Positions 16,995 to 26,638 of a DNA stretch of 61,092 bases are shown one piece after another. Both the position numbers and the translations under genes were made by a program. The stretch's first letter is position 1, and each line of letters begins with the position of its first letter. A model generated the notes under the pieces. That model had not been told where the DNA came from, did no database searches, and saw only the letters and a list, made by a program, of their open reading frames with translations. Source of the DNA: Ruminococcus sp. (lineage in GTDB: Bacteria > Bacillota > Clostridia > Oscillospirales > Ruminococcaceae); the NCBI GenBank assembly GCA_017441505.1, contig JAFRXL010000027.1, positions 1 to 61,092 on the forward strand. Direction: 5' to 3'.

Positions 16995-17026
16995 AAAGGT
17001 CAGCTCATGATCCGAGCTGACCTTTT
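16995..17026. terminator. bidirectional terminator between convergent genes
   Basis: AAAGGTCAGCTC and GAGCTGACCTTT pair over a 7-base loop, followed by T on the plus strand and preceded by A-rich sequence. It ends the GH127 gene and the purF operon. Confidence 0.85.
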
Positions 17027-17057
17027 CTTAGCTTAATAATGTTATCGTACATCCGGT

Positions 17058-18479
17058 TTATTTATGTATCTTTTCATCAAATTTATTCTTACCGCCTGCA
17101 CCTGAAACATCAACAGGATAATCACCTGTAAAGCATCCGTCACAGTAACCGAATTTATTATCGACAAGTTCTCCAAGACACTCAACAGGCAGATATGCAA
17201 GAGTGTCCGCACCTATAAAATTTGCGATTTCCTCTGTAGAACTGCATTTGCCGGCAATGAGATTCTCCTCAGAATCTACATCTGTACCGAAATAGCAGGA
17301 ATGTAAAAACGGCGGCGATGAAATACGAACGTGTACTTCCTTTGCCCCTGCTTCTCTAAGCAAGCGTACTATCCTTGCACTTGTTGTGCCTCGCACGATA
17401 GAGTCGTCTATCATTATAACACGTTTGCCTTCAATGCTCTCACGGACTGCGTTAAGCTTTATTTTGACTGCATTTTCACGCTGATTCTGGTCAGGCTGTA
17501 TGAAGCTTCGTCCGATATATTTGTTCTTTATGAACCCTATACCGTACGGTATCCCACTTTCATTTGCGTATCCAAGAGCTGCATCAAGTCCCGAATCCGG
17601 AACACCTATAACTATATCCGCATCGACAGGACTGTATTTTGCAAGGAGATTACCGGCACGAAGTCTTGCGTGATGTACCGAAATCCCCTCGATAACTGAA
17701 TCCGGACGTGCGAAATAAATGTATTCAAATATACAAACGTTACTCTTGTTTCCGCAGTTAGTATGTATCGAACGAAGTCCGCAGCTGTCTATAACGACTA
17801 TCTCCCCTGCTTCAACATCCCGGACAAATCCCGCTCCTATTGTTTCAAGTGCACACGACTCTGAAGCAACAACATAAGCTCCGTCAGCAGTCTTTCCAAT
17901 ACAGAGCGGACGGAATCCGTTAGGGTCACGGAATGCAATGAGTTTAGTAGCAGTCATAAGTATGCAGGAGTAAGCTCCCTTTATGAAAGGCATCGCACGT
18001 TCAACAGCTTCCTCAGTAGAGCTGCTTGTAAGCCGCTCACGTACTATTGAATAGGCTATAGCTTCTGTATCGGATGTTCCGTGAAAAATGGCTCCCGACA
18101 TCTCAAACGAACGTCTCAGCTCCGCCGCATTCACAAGATTACCATTGTGGACAAGTGCCATATTTCCCTTGATATGGCGTATAACAAGCGGCTGGATATT
18201 ATTATGGTTGTGACCTCCGGTAGTTGAGTATCTGACGTGGCCGACTGCCATATTTCCGCATCCAAGCTTTTCAAGTTCAGTTTTAGTAAACACCTCGGAA
18301 ACAAGACCGTCTGCACGCTTATGACGGAATACCCCGTCGTCACATACAGTTATGCCGCAGCTCTCCTGTCCTCGGTGCTGAAGAGCATAAAGTCCGAAAT
18401 ATACCGATGCCGCAACATTAGCGGTCTTATTCTCAAAAATGCCGAAAACTCCGCATTCCTCGTGTATCGAATCAAACAT
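17058..18479 (-). CDS. purF: amidophosphoribosyltransferase
   Basis: First committed step of purine synthesis: PRPP plus glutamine gives phosphoribosylamine. The glutaminase nucleophile Cys is in MFDSIHEECGVFG, exposed after removal of a short leader. The PRPP loop is VIMIDDSIVRGTTSA. C-terminal CDGCFTGDYPV supplies two of the [4Fe-4S] cysteines of the Bacillus-type enzyme. Full length at 473 aa. Start at 18479 with GAGGTG six bases upstream; a GTG three codons earlier overlaps that site. It is the last gene of the gltB operon, 11 bp after the ANTAR gene, so purine synthesis would share nitrogen control with glutamate synthesis here. The link is plausible because PurF consumes glutamine. Confidence 0.95.
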   Translation of the reverse strand: MFDSIHEECGVFGIFENKTANVAASVYFGLYALQHRGQESCGITVCDDGVFRHKRADGLVSEVFTKTELEKLGCGNMAVGHVRYSTTGGHNHNNIQPLVIRHIKGNMALVHNGNLVNAAELRRSFEMSGAIFHGTSDTEAIAYSIVRERLTSSSTEEAVERAMPFIKGAYSCILMTATKLIAFRDPNGFRPLCIGKTADGAYVVASESCALETIGAGFVRDVEAGEIVVIDSCGLRSIHTNCGNKSNVCIFEYIYFARPDSVIEGISVHHARLRAGNLLAKYSPVDADIVIGVPDSGLDAALGYANESGIPYGIGFIKNKYIGRSFIQPDQNQRENAVKIKLNAVRESIEGKRVIMIDDSIVRGTTSARIVRLLREAGAKEVHVRISSPPFLHSCYFGTDVDSEENLIAGKCSSTEEIANFIGADTLAYLPVECLGELVDNKFGYCDGCFTGDYPVDVSGAGGKNKFDEKIHK

Positions 18480-18490
18480 TTTTTGCACCT

Positions 18491-19072
18491 CTATAAATAC
18501 TGCTCGCTGAGCTTATCAATGATCGCAAGTGCAGCAAGACTTTTCTTTTTTCGCTTGTTCATAGCATACTGCTCAATATATGCATGAGCTTCACTCTCAG
18601 TCATATGTCTGTATTCCATCAGCATGAACTTCGCCTTGTCGATAGTCTGTATCTCATTAATTTTTTCTTCAAGACGTGCATTCCTGAGATATAGCTCGGC
18701 AGAACGATTTACCGCAATATCTACTGTTCTGAGTATCTGGTAAAGAACGGTCTTGCTAAACGGCTTTCCAACGATTATTATACCTGCTTTTTCAGCCCTG
18801 TCAACTATCTTGTCAGCAGTCTCAGCTTTTATCATAAGAACACAGTTAGCTGTCGTATTCTCTGTGACATACTCGGCAAATTCAACACCAGACTCGTCTA
18901 TAAGCGGAGAGTTTATCATTACAAGCTCGGTAAGCAGATCAGATTCAAGTATCATCTTTGCCTGATACGCTGATTCAACTATCTTAGGAGTACATTTGAA
19001 TGATCCACGGAGAAAATCATTGAGAGTCTCAGAGGCATTTTTATTACTTGAAACTACAAGTATCTTTTCCAA
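18491..19072 (-). CDS. ANTAR-domain RNA-binding antiterminator
   Basis: A 193-aa response-regulator-like protein. Residues 1-120 form a degenerate receiver fold (KILVVSSNKNASETLNDFL...LVMINSPLIDESG). A helical linker runs from 120 to 140. The C-terminal ANTAR domain covers 135-190, with KAKFMLMEYRHMTESEAHAY and the basic NKRKKKSLAALAIIDKL end. ANTAR proteins bind paired hexaloop hairpins in nascent RNA and prevent termination. The gene starts with TTG, placed by GGAGG six bases upstream. Neighbours are gltB, gltD, a GS-like gene and purF, and both nitrogen leaders (26419-26500, 26679-26802) contain matching hairpins. The receiver lacks the clear acidic pocket of phosphorylated regulators, so the input may be protein contact, for instance with the GS-like protein (inference). 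Confidence 0.88.
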   Translation of the reverse strand: MEKILVVSSNKNASETLNDFLRGSFKCTPKIVESAYQAKMILESDLLTELVMINSPLIDESGVEFAEYVTENTTANCVLMIKAETADKIVDRAEKAGIIIVGKPFSKTVLYQILRTVDIAVNRSAELYLRNARLEEKINEIQTIDKAKFMLMEYRHMTESEAHAYIEQYAMNKRKKKSLAALAIIDKLSEQYL

Positions 19073-19084
19073 ATTTTACCTCCA

Positions 19085-20362
19085 TTACAGTGAATAGAAA
19101 TATTTCTTATCAAAGAAAGCTTCCTTATCGTATGCAGAAGTATACTCCTTCCAATCCTCACGGCTTTTTCTTATAAGAACTTCGAGTATATTCTCAGGGA
19201 TATATTTTTTCAGAAAATCAGATTTTTCTGCTATTTCAATAGCCTTTTCGAGAGTCTCCGGCAGTCTGTCATTTCCTTTATTTTTCTCCGGAAGCACAGC
19301 TCCGGAAGCTATACCCTCAAGTGCAGCATATATCATAAGTCCGAGAACGAAATAAGGGTCACAAACGCAGTCGGCTGCTCTCAATTCTACAGAAGTATCG
19401 TCACTATCAGGATTCATTCTTATAAGCTGAGCTCCTTCCTCATCTGACCATATTATATCCCTCGGAGCTGTGAACTCTCCGAGCCTTGCATATGAATTTA
19501 CCGTGGAATTCGTAAACATTGTGAATTCACGGATATGCTCCATAATGCCGGCAGCGGCACTCTTTACAATATCTCCGCACTCAGATGCACGTTCCTCTAA
19601 AAAATCACTGTCAGGGAACAAGGTGAAGCTTATGTGCATACCATTTCCGCAGTCATTACGAAGCGGCTTTGGCATAAAGCTCGCATGGACTCCGTGAGTC
19701 TCAGCAACAGACTTTACGGCAGATTTGAAACTAAGGAAGGTATCAGCAGCTTTCAGAGCTGATGAGGTATTGAAGTCTATCTCATGCTGACCGCATCCGC
19801 TTTCGTGACACGATGAAACAGGATGTATGCCCATTTGTTCGAGCGTAAGGCAAACGTCACGTCTTATATTCTCGCCCTTATCGTCCGGAGCTGTATCACA
19901 GTAACCTGCGAAATCATGCGGAGTTTTAGTCGGAAGTCCGTTCTCATCGAGGTGGAAAAGAGTGAACTCACATGATGTTCCGAAACGGAAGCAATAACCG
20001 GCTGAAACAGCAGCTTTCATCGCTTTTTTAAGGAAGTAACGGCTGTCTCCCTCAAACGGAGTACCGTCCTTGTAGCGGATATAGCAGAACATTCTTATTA
20101 CCCTGCCCTGCTGAGGTCTCCACGGAAGAACGGTCATAGTCTGAGCATCAGGGAACAGGAAAACGTCTTTGCCGCCGGCAGCCTCAAAGCCTGCTATCTT
20201 TTTAGCTGCGATCCTTACCCCGTGCTCAAATGTGACAGCAAGTTCGGATGAAAGTATGGATATATTTTTCAATCTGCCGTGCAGATCACAAAAAGTCAGC
20301 TTTACGAATTTAACATCGTTTTCTTCAATATACTGCAATATCTCATTTTCTGAATAGATCAT
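19085..20362 (-). CDS. glutamine synthetase type I-like protein with degenerate active site
   Basis: 425 aa, clearly GlnA-like along its whole length. It keeps CHESGCGQHEIDF, FMPKPL, GNGMHISFTLF, NSTVNSYARL and SVELRAADCVCDPYF. However, the MFDGSSI motif that carries the ammonium-binding Asp is RIAAKKI here (A52 to K55). The first metal glutamate of GPEPEF is Ser130 (GTSCEF), and the flap motif GYEAP reads EFTAP. The chain is also 15-45 residues shorter than usual. These changes should impair or abolish synthesis. A full-size GlnN lies in the neighbouring operon, so this protein may instead sense glutamine and act on the ANTAR regulator encoded 12 bp downstream (inference). Start supported by GGAGGG six to seven bases upstream. 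Alternative: gamma-glutamyl ligation of another amine. Confidence 0.82.
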   Translation of the reverse strand: MIYSENEILQYIEENDVKFVKLTFCDLHGRLKNISILSSELAVTFEHGVRIAAKKIAGFEAAGGKDVFLFPDAQTMTVLPWRPQQGRVIRMFCYIRYKDGTPFEGDSRYFLKKAMKAAVSAGYCFRFGTSCEFTLFHLDENGLPTKTPHDFAGYCDTAPDDKGENIRRDVCLTLEQMGIHPVSSCHESGCGQHEIDFNTSSALKAADTFLSFKSAVKSVAETHGVHASFMPKPLRNDCGNGMHISFTLFPDSDFLEERASECGDIVKSAAAGIMEHIREFTMFTNSTVNSYARLGEFTAPRDIIWSDEEGAQLIRMNPDSDDTSVELRAADCVCDPYFVLGLMIYAALEGIASGAVLPEKNKGNDRLPETLEKAIEIAEKSDFLKKYIPENILEVLIRKSREDWKEYTSAYDKEAFFDKKYFYSL

Positions 20363-20373
20363 TTTACCCTCCG

Positions 20374-21861
20374 TTATTTCAGGTTTGTGTATCCCATAAG
20401 GTACTCATCAACTTCCGCAGCTGCATCTCGTCCTTCACGTATTGCACGTACAACAAGTGACTGACCGATATGCATATCGCCTGCGGTGAAAATCTTATTT
20501 ACGCTGGTCGAATGTTTGTTGACTTCTGTCTTGACGTTTGTACGGCCGTCAAGCTCAACTCCGAATGCTTCCGCAACATAGCTCTGAGAACCTAAGAATC
20601 CGGCAGCAATGAGACAAAGCTCGCAAGGGAGCGTCTGCTCGCTGCCTTCTATCTCTTTCATAGTACGTCTGCCTGTCTCAGGATCGGTGCCAAATTCAAG
20701 CTTAACAGTTTTTACTGCTGCAAGATCACCTTTTTCATCCTTGATGAACTCTTTTACAGTAGTCTCATAGATACGTGGATCATGACCAAATACCGCTATA
20801 GCTTCCTCCTGACCGTAATCAGTCTTGCATACTCTCGGATACTGTGGGAACGGATTGTTCTCAGCACGTTCGTCCGGAAGCTTTGGCATCATTTCAAGCT
20901 GAGTTACCGACTTGCAGCCGTGACGTACAGATGTACCGACACAGTCGTTACCGGTATCACCGCCGCCGATGATAACTACATTCTTGTCCTTGGCAGAGAT
21001 GTATTTACCGTCTGTCAAATCAGAATCGAGCAGACTTTTGGTTGTGGCTTTGAGAAAATCAACTGCAAAGTAAATTCCGTTTGCATCACGTCCCTCAGCC
21101 TTAATATCACGAGGATTTGATGAACCGCAGGCAAGTACAACAGCATCAAAATTCTCGGTTATCTCCGACGCAGAAATGTCTCCGCCGACATTTGCATTTG
21201 TTACGAACTGCACTCCCTCAGCTTTCATCAGCTCAGCTCTGCGTTCTATGATATGCTTTTCGAGTTTCATATTCGGGATACCATACATGAGCAGTCCGCC
21301 AACTCTGTCTGAACGCTCAAATACAGTGACGCTGTGACCTCTCTTGTTAAGAGTATCAGCTGCGGCAAGTCCGGAAGGTCCTGAGCCAATTACCGCTACC
21401 TTTTTTCCGCTGCGTACAGCAGGCGGCTGCGGAGCTATTATACCTTTTTCAAATCCGTATTCTATGATAGAATTCTCATTTTCCTTAACAGTTACAGGAC
21501 TGTCATAAACTCCGCATATACAAGCTTTTTCACAGAGTGCCGGACATACTCTCGAAGTAAACTCCGGAAAATTATTTGTCATAAGCAGACGTTCAAGTGC
21601 CTGTTCTTTCTGACCGTGATAGATAAGGTCATTCCACTCAGGTATAAGGTTGTTCAGCGGACATCCTGACACCATTCCGCAGAGCATTTTTCCGTTCTGA
21701 CAGAACGGCACTCCGCAGTCCATACATCTTGAAGCCTGCTCACGTCTTTGTTCATCACTAAGCGGAACATGGAACTCATTATAATCATTTATACGCTCTA
21801 AAGGCTCTTTTGCCATACTTTCGATTCTCTGATATTCAAGAAATCCTGTTGTCTTTCCCAT
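20374..21861 (-). CDS. gltD: glutamate synthase small subunit
   Basis: 495-aa beta subunit of NADPH-GOGAT. The N-terminal double [4Fe-4S] region has CMDCGVPFCQ and CPALCEKAC. FAD-binding VAVIGSGPSGLAAADTL follows at about 150, and the NADPH-binding VVIIGGGDTGNDCVG at about 290. It passes electrons from NADPH to GltB. RBS GGAGGCG before ATG. Three bases separate it from the gltB stop, and 11 bases from the next gene. Confidence 0.95.
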   Translation of the reverse strand: MGKTTGFLEYQRIESMAKEPLERINDYNEFHVPLSDEQRREQASRCMDCGVPFCQNGKMLCGMVSGCPLNNLIPEWNDLIYHGQKEQALERLLMTNNFPEFTSRVCPALCEKACICGVYDSPVTVKENENSIIEYGFEKGIIAPQPPAVRSGKKVAVIGSGPSGLAAADTLNKRGHSVTVFERSDRVGGLLMYGIPNMKLEKHIIERRAELMKAEGVQFVTNANVGGDISASEITENFDAVVLACGSSNPRDIKAEGRDANGIYFAVDFLKATTKSLLDSDLTDGKYISAKDKNVVIIGGGDTGNDCVGTSVRHGCKSVTQLEMMPKLPDERAENNPFPQYPRVCKTDYGQEEAIAVFGHDPRIYETTVKEFIKDEKGDLAAVKTVKLEFGTDPETGRRTMKEIEGSEQTLPCELCLIAAGFLGSQSYVAEAFGVELDGRTNVKTEVNKHSTSVNKIFTAGDMHIGQSLVVRAIREGRDAAAEVDEYLMGYTNLK

Positions 21862-21864
21862 GGC

Positions 21865-24800
21865 TCACGCCTCCTTTCTGATACGTTCAAAGGCTTCTAT
21901 TTCAGCCTGTTCATGTGAAACTCCCGACTTTTCAAGCTCGGTTACGGTGCGTTGTATCTTTGCGTAGTCGTGTGGGATTATCTTCTTGAAGAATGGGAGA
22001 TAGTTTTCAAAATCAGCAAGTATCATATTTGCTTTTTCTGAACCTGTAGCTTCTGCGTGTTCAGTGATAATACTTTTCAGCTCTGCAACATCATCTGCAT
22101 CTGTTACGGATTCAAGTGAAACAAGAGCTTTGTTCAGTCGAGTATAGAGGTCATGTTTTTCATCGAGTACATAAGCTATACCGCCTGACATTCCTGCTGC
22201 AAAGTTTTTGCCGGTATTGCCGAGTATAACGGCTCTGCCGCCTGTCATATACTCGCAGCCGTGATCGCCTACGCCCTCACATACTGCAACAGCTCCGGAG
22301 TTTCTAACGCAGAAACGCTCACCTGCGATACCATTGATAAATGCTTTACCGGAAGTTGCTCCGTAGAGTGCAACATTACCTGCGATTATATTTTCGTCAG
22401 CTTTAAAAGCAGATTTTTTCGGCGGATAGAGAACTATCTTACCTCCGGAAAGACCCTTTCCGAAGTAGTCGTTGCTGTCGCCGCAGAGTTCAAGAGTAAG
22501 TCCCTTTGGAATAAATGCACCGAACGACTGTCCTCCGCTGCCATTGCATTTTACAGTGAATGTGTCGTCTGCAAGTACATTCTCACCGTGTATACGTGTT
22601 ATTTCAGCACCCGTAAGAGTTCCGACAGAACGGTCTGTATTCACAACGTCAACTGAAATAGTCTTTGGAGTACCTGCCTTCAATGCTTTTCCTATACTCT
22701 TTATTATAACACGTCTGTCAACAGTGCTGTCAAGTTCAAAATCGTAAACATCTTCCGGAACGAAATGCTGCTTGTCGCACTGAGCATTTGCAGTAAGGAT
22801 ATTTGTGAAATCGATATTTTTCTTTTCAGCATCTGCCTTTGTACGGAGAAGGTCAGTACGTCCAACAAGCTCGTCAACCGTTCTTACACCGAGCTTAGCC
22901 ATATATTCACGGAGCTCCTGTGCAATGAAGTGCATGAAGTTAACAATGTACTCCGGCTTTCCTCTGAATCTCTTGCGAAGCTCAGGATTCTGTGTTGCGA
23001 TACCCATAGGACAGGTATCAAGATTGCATACCCTCATCATAACGCATCCCATTGTTACGAGCGGAGCTGTTGCAAAACCGAACTCCTCAGCACCAAGCAG
23101 TGCTGCAACGAGCACATCACGTCCTGTCATGAGCTTACCGTCAGTTTCTATGCGGACTCTTGAACGAAGTCCGTTGAGCAAAAGTGACTGATGTGCCTCT
23201 GCAAGACCGAGCTCCCATGGAAGTCCGGCATTGTATATCGAGCTCTTAGGTGCAGCACCTGTACCGCCGTCATATCCGGAAATGAGTATTACCTGAGCTC
23301 CTGCCTTAGCAACTCCGGCAGCAACAGTACCTACTCCGGCTTCTGATACGAGCTTGACTGAGATACGAGCCTTATCGTTGGCATTTTTAAGGTCATATAT
23401 GAGCTGAGCCAAGTCCTCGATAGAGTAAATATCGTGATGAGGAGGCGGTGATATAAGTCCGACACCGGCTGTTGAGTGACGTGTCTTAGCTATCCATGGA
23501 TAGACCTTTCCTGACGGAAGATGTCCGCCTTCACCCGGTTTAGCTCCCTGAGCCATTTTTATCTGTATCTCCTGAGCTGATACAAGGTATTCGGAAGTAA
23601 CGCCAAAACGTCCGGATGCTACCTGCTTTATTGCTGAGCATTTATCGGATTTCAGACGCTCCGGACTTTCTCCGCCCTCACCGCTGTTGGATTTACCGCC
23701 GATGCTGTTCATAGCTACTGCCATGCACTCGTGAGCTTCCTGTGAGATAGAACCATAGGACATAGCACCTGTTTTGAATCGAGTGCATATGCTTTCCACT
23801 GATTCTACTTCGTCAATTGAAATACCGCCGTTTTCAGGGTAATTAAAGTCAAGCAGACTTCTGAGCGTGAGTTCGTTATCTTCCCGTGAAATAGCCGCAG
23901 AATAGGACTTGAAAGTCTCATAGCTTCCTGTCCAAGCAGCTTGCTGAAGAAGGTGTATAGTTTCCGGAGTATAAAGATGATCGGACTTTCCGCTGCGGAG
24001 TTTGTGGCTGCCGGCACTGCCGATATTATTATTGACTGCAAGTCCGAGAGGATCAAATGCAGAAGTGTGGAGCTTCTCAGTTCGGCAGCTAATCTCAGCA
24101 AGACCGATACCACCGATTCGGCTGACAGTTCCGGAGAAATATTTATCGATAAGCTCCTTAGAGATACCAACAGCCTCGAAAAGTTTGCTTCCCTGATAGG
24201 ACTGTATTGTGGAGATACCCATTTTTGAAGCTATCTTTACGATACCGTGGAGTATTGCACTATTATAATCGTCCTCAGCAGCATAGAAGTCCTTATCAAG
24301 AGTACCGTCCTCGATGAGTGAACGGATAGTTTCGTGTGCAAGATACGGATCAACCGCACAAGCACCGTAACCGAGAAGTGCAGCAAAATGATGTACTTCT
24401 CTTGGCTCAGCAGATTCGAGTATCATAGCTACTGCGGTACGTTTTTTTGTTGAAACAAGATGCTGCTGCAAAGCTGAAACAGCAAGAAGTGAAGGTATCG
24501 GACAGTGGAATTCGTCCACATCACGGTCTGAGAGGATGAGTATTGAAGCACCGTCACGGTAAGCCTTGTCAGCTTCAATGAAAAGTCTTTCTACAGCCTT
24601 TTCAAGAGAAGTACCGATGTAATATGTTATCGGTATAACAGCACTTTTTAGTCCCTTTCCGTTAAGGCTCTTGATTTTGAGCATATCCGTTTCTGTGAGT
24701 ATAGGATTCTCGATTTTAAGCACATGACAGTTCTCAGGACGCTCTTCAAGAATGTTGCCGTCCTTACCGATATAAACGCTTGTATCTGTAACAACTTCCT

Positions 24801-26409
24801 CACGGATAGCGTCAAACGGCGGATTAGTCACCTGTGCAAAAAGCTGACGGAAATAGTTAAAAAGTGGAGGCAGCTGCTTATCAAGCGGTGGCAAAGGTAT
24901 GTCACTTCCCATAGAAGCAATTGGCTCTGCACCTTTTTCAGCCATTGGCAGGATAGATGTCCTTATATCCTCGTATGAATAACCAAAAACTTTCTGGAGC
25001 TTTTCAAGCTCGTCTTTAGCGTAGGTCTTTATTCCCTTGTTCGGGATATGAAGATCGTGAAGACGAACAAGATTTGCATCGAGCCACTCACCGTATGGCT
25101 GACGTGAAGCGTAAGTGGATTTTATCTCATCGTCCTCGATGATACGTCCCTGCACTGTATCTGCAAGGAGCATCTTTCCGGGACGAAGTCTGTCTTTTTT
25201 GATTATCTTTTCAGCCGGAATATCGATACAGCCTGTCTCAGAAGAAAGTACAAGGTAACCGTCACTTGTAATGCAGTATCTTGAAGGACGAAGTCCGTTT
25301 CTGTCGAGGACAGCTCCCATTACCTCACCGTCTGAAAACAGGATAGATGCCGGACCGTCCCATGGCTCCATCATGGTAGCATAGTACTGATAAAGGTCAT
25401 ATTTCGACTTTGAGATAGTCTTATCATTCTTCCACGGCTCAGGGATAGTTATCATTACTGCCAGAGGAAGCGGCATTCCGGACATTACCATGAATTCCAG
25501 AGCATTGTCAAGTCTTGCCGAGTCCGAACCGTTTACATTTATCGCAGGAAGTATCTTATACATATCGTTCTTAAATACCTCGCATGACATACTCTCTTCA
25601 CGGGCAAGCATCTTATCAGCATTGCCTGTAATAGTATTTATCTCACCATTGTGGACTATCATATGGTTAGGATGAGCTTTCTGCCAGCTTGGATTTGTAT
25701 TTGTGGAAAAACGTGAATGTACCATAGCAATTGCAGACCTGAAGTCGTCATGCTGGAGGTCAGCATAGAACTTTCTCAGCTCGTCAACAAGGAACATACC
25801 CTTATATACGATAGTACGGCTTGAAAGTGAGCACACATATGTATTCTCATTGGACTGTTCAAATTCACGCCTTGCTATAAAGAGTTTGCGGTCGAACTCA
25901 AGACCCTTAGAGCAGTCGTCAGTACGTTTTACGAATGCCTGCATTATACAAGGCATACTTTCAACTGCCTTCTGACCGAGAATATCAGCAGAAGTTGGTA
26001 CAGCTCTCCAGAATAAGAATTCCATACCGTTCTTCTTAATAATGATCTCAAATAATTTCTTTGCCTGATCTCTTTTAAGTTCGTTCTGAGGGAAGAAAAA
26101 CATTCCTACACCGAAATCTCCGATGCCGCCGATGTCCTTTCCGAGCTTTTCTGCTTCACTTATAAAAAAGCTGTAAGGCATCTGAACAAGTATGCCTACA
26201 CCGTCACCGGTTTTGCCCTCAGCGTCCTTGCCTGCTCTGTGTTCGAGCTTTTCAACGATAGTAAGGGCACTGTCAACAACATATCTTGTCTGTTCACCTT
26301 TGATATTGACGACTGCACCTATACCACAGTTATCATGTTCAAACCTTGGATCATAGAGCCCTTGCTGAGCATATGGGGCTTCTGTTCTGAAATTGTCCAT
26401 ATCATTCAC
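21865..26409 (-). CDS. gltB: glutamate synthase large subunit
   Basis: 1514-aa alpha subunit of GOGAT. It converts glutamine plus 2-oxoglutarate to two glutamates, together with GltD. The N-terminal glutaminase nucleophile is the Cys of FEHDNCGIGAVV; relatives remove a short propeptide before it. The central and FMN domains contain GGKSNSGEGGE and PGEGGHLPSGKVYPWIA, and the iron-sulfur cysteines are in MGCVMMRVCNLDTCPMGIATQ. The C-terminal beta-helix (GXXGXXXG repeats) covers about 1260-1450. Full length. It is the first gene of the five-gene operon, and is preceded by a leader with two hairpins that can stop transcription. Confidence 0.96.
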   Translation of the reverse strand: MNDMDNFRTEAPYAQQGLYDPRFEHDNCGIGAVVNIKGEQTRYVVDSALTIVEKLEHRAGKDAEGKTGDGVGILVQMPYSFFISEAEKLGKDIGGIGDFGVGMFFFPQNELKRDQAKKLFEIIIKKNGMEFLFWRAVPTSADILGQKAVESMPCIMQAFVKRTDDCSKGLEFDRKLFIARREFEQSNENTYVCSLSSRTIVYKGMFLVDELRKFYADLQHDDFRSAIAMVHSRFSTNTNPSWQKAHPNHMIVHNGEINTITGNADKMLAREESMSCEVFKNDMYKILPAINVNGSDSARLDNALEFMVMSGMPLPLAVMITIPEPWKNDKTISKSKYDLYQYYATMMEPWDGPASILFSDGEVMGAVLDRNGLRPSRYCITSDGYLVLSSETGCIDIPAEKIIKKDRLRPGKMLLADTVQGRIIEDDEIKSTYASRQPYGEWLDANLVRLHDLHIPNKGIKTYAKDELEKLQKVFGYSYEDIRTSILPMAEKGAEPIASMGSDIPLPPLDKQLPPLFNYFRQLFAQVTNPPFDAIREEVVTDTSVYIGKDGNILEERPENCHVLKIENPILTETDMLKIKSLNGKGLKSAVIPITYYIGTSLEKAVERLFIEADKAYRDGASILILSDRDVDEFHCPIPSLLAVSALQQHLVSTKKRTAVAMILESAEPREVHHFAALLGYGACAVDPYLAHETIRSLIEDGTLDKDFYAAEDDYNSAILHGIVKIASKMGISTIQSYQGSKLFEAVGISKELIDKYFSGTVSRIGGIGLAEISCRTEKLHTSAFDPLGLAVNNNIGSAGSHKLRSGKSDHLYTPETIHLLQQAAWTGSYETFKSYSAAISREDNELTLRSLLDFNYPENGGISIDEVESVESICTRFKTGAMSYGSISQEAHECMAVAMNSIGGKSNSGEGGESPERLKSDKCSAIKQVASGRFGVTSEYLVSAQEIQIKMAQGAKPGEGGHLPSGKVYPWIAKTRHSTAGVGLISPPPHHDIYSIEDLAQLIYDLKNANDKARISVKLVSEAGVGTVAAGVAKAGAQVILISGYDGGTGAAPKSSIYNAGLPWELGLAEAHQSLLLNGLRSRVRIETDGKLMTGRDVLVAALLGAEEFGFATAPLVTMGCVMMRVCNLDTCPMGIATQNPELRKRFRGKPEYIVNFMHFIAQELREYMAKLGVRTVDELVGRTDLLRTKADAEKKNIDFTNILTANAQCDKQHFVPEDVYDFELDSTVDRRVIIKSIGKALKAGTPKTISVDVVNTDRSVGTLTGAEITRIHGENVLADDTFTVKCNGSGGQSFGAFIPKGLTLELCGDSNDYFGKGLSGGKIVLYPPKKSAFKADENIIAGNVALYGATSGKAFINGIAGERFCVRNSGAVAVCEGVGDHGCEYMTGGRAVILGNTGKNFAAGMSGGIAYVLDEKHDLYTRLNKALVSLESVTDADDVAELKSIITEHAEATGSEKANMILADFENYLPFFKKIIPHDYAKIQRTVTELEKSGVSHEQAEIEAFERIRKEA

Positions 26410-26418
26410 TTGCCTTTC

Positions 26419-26500
26419 AAAAGTCCGAGCTCCATTGATCGGACTTTAAATAAAAAAGACGTTCATAACGGCAGTTATCCCGTCATGAACGTCCTTGTTC
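26419..26500 (-). promoter_or_regulatory. gltB leader: terminator plus ANTAR-type hexaloop hairpins
   Basis: In RNA order, hairpin P1 is GAAC-AAGGAC-GTTC (26487-26500), with a six-base loop that has A at position 1 and G at position 4. Its 3' arm lies inside the 5' arm of a 14-bp intrinsic terminator (26458-26493, loop 26472-26479) followed by six U. A second hairpin (26419-26447) has a long stem, AAAGTCCGA with TCGGACTTT; its tip can form a six-base AATGGA loop, again A1 and G4, although one mismatch lies beside it. ANTAR proteins favour such loops and prevent termination by stabilising them. The mutually exclusive pairing suggests that transcription into gltB requires antitermination. Confidence 0.68.
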
Positions 26501-26509
26501 TTGTTTTAT

Positions 26510-26538
26510 ATCTTAGCACGTTAAAGCAGAAATGTCAA
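26510..26538 (-). promoter_or_regulatory. gltB operon promoter
   Basis: TTGACA (26533-26538) and TAAGAT (26510-26515), minus strand, spacer 17 bp. The predicted RNA would start only a few bases before hairpin P1. Confidence 0.7.
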
Positions 26539-26638
26539 TAGAAAATAAGGGAAAAATTCGCTTTCATTTATTTTTACCAGTTATTTTCAGCTAACTCTGA
26601 AATAAAAATGTGAGATACGTCAAATTTTAAAAAAACTA

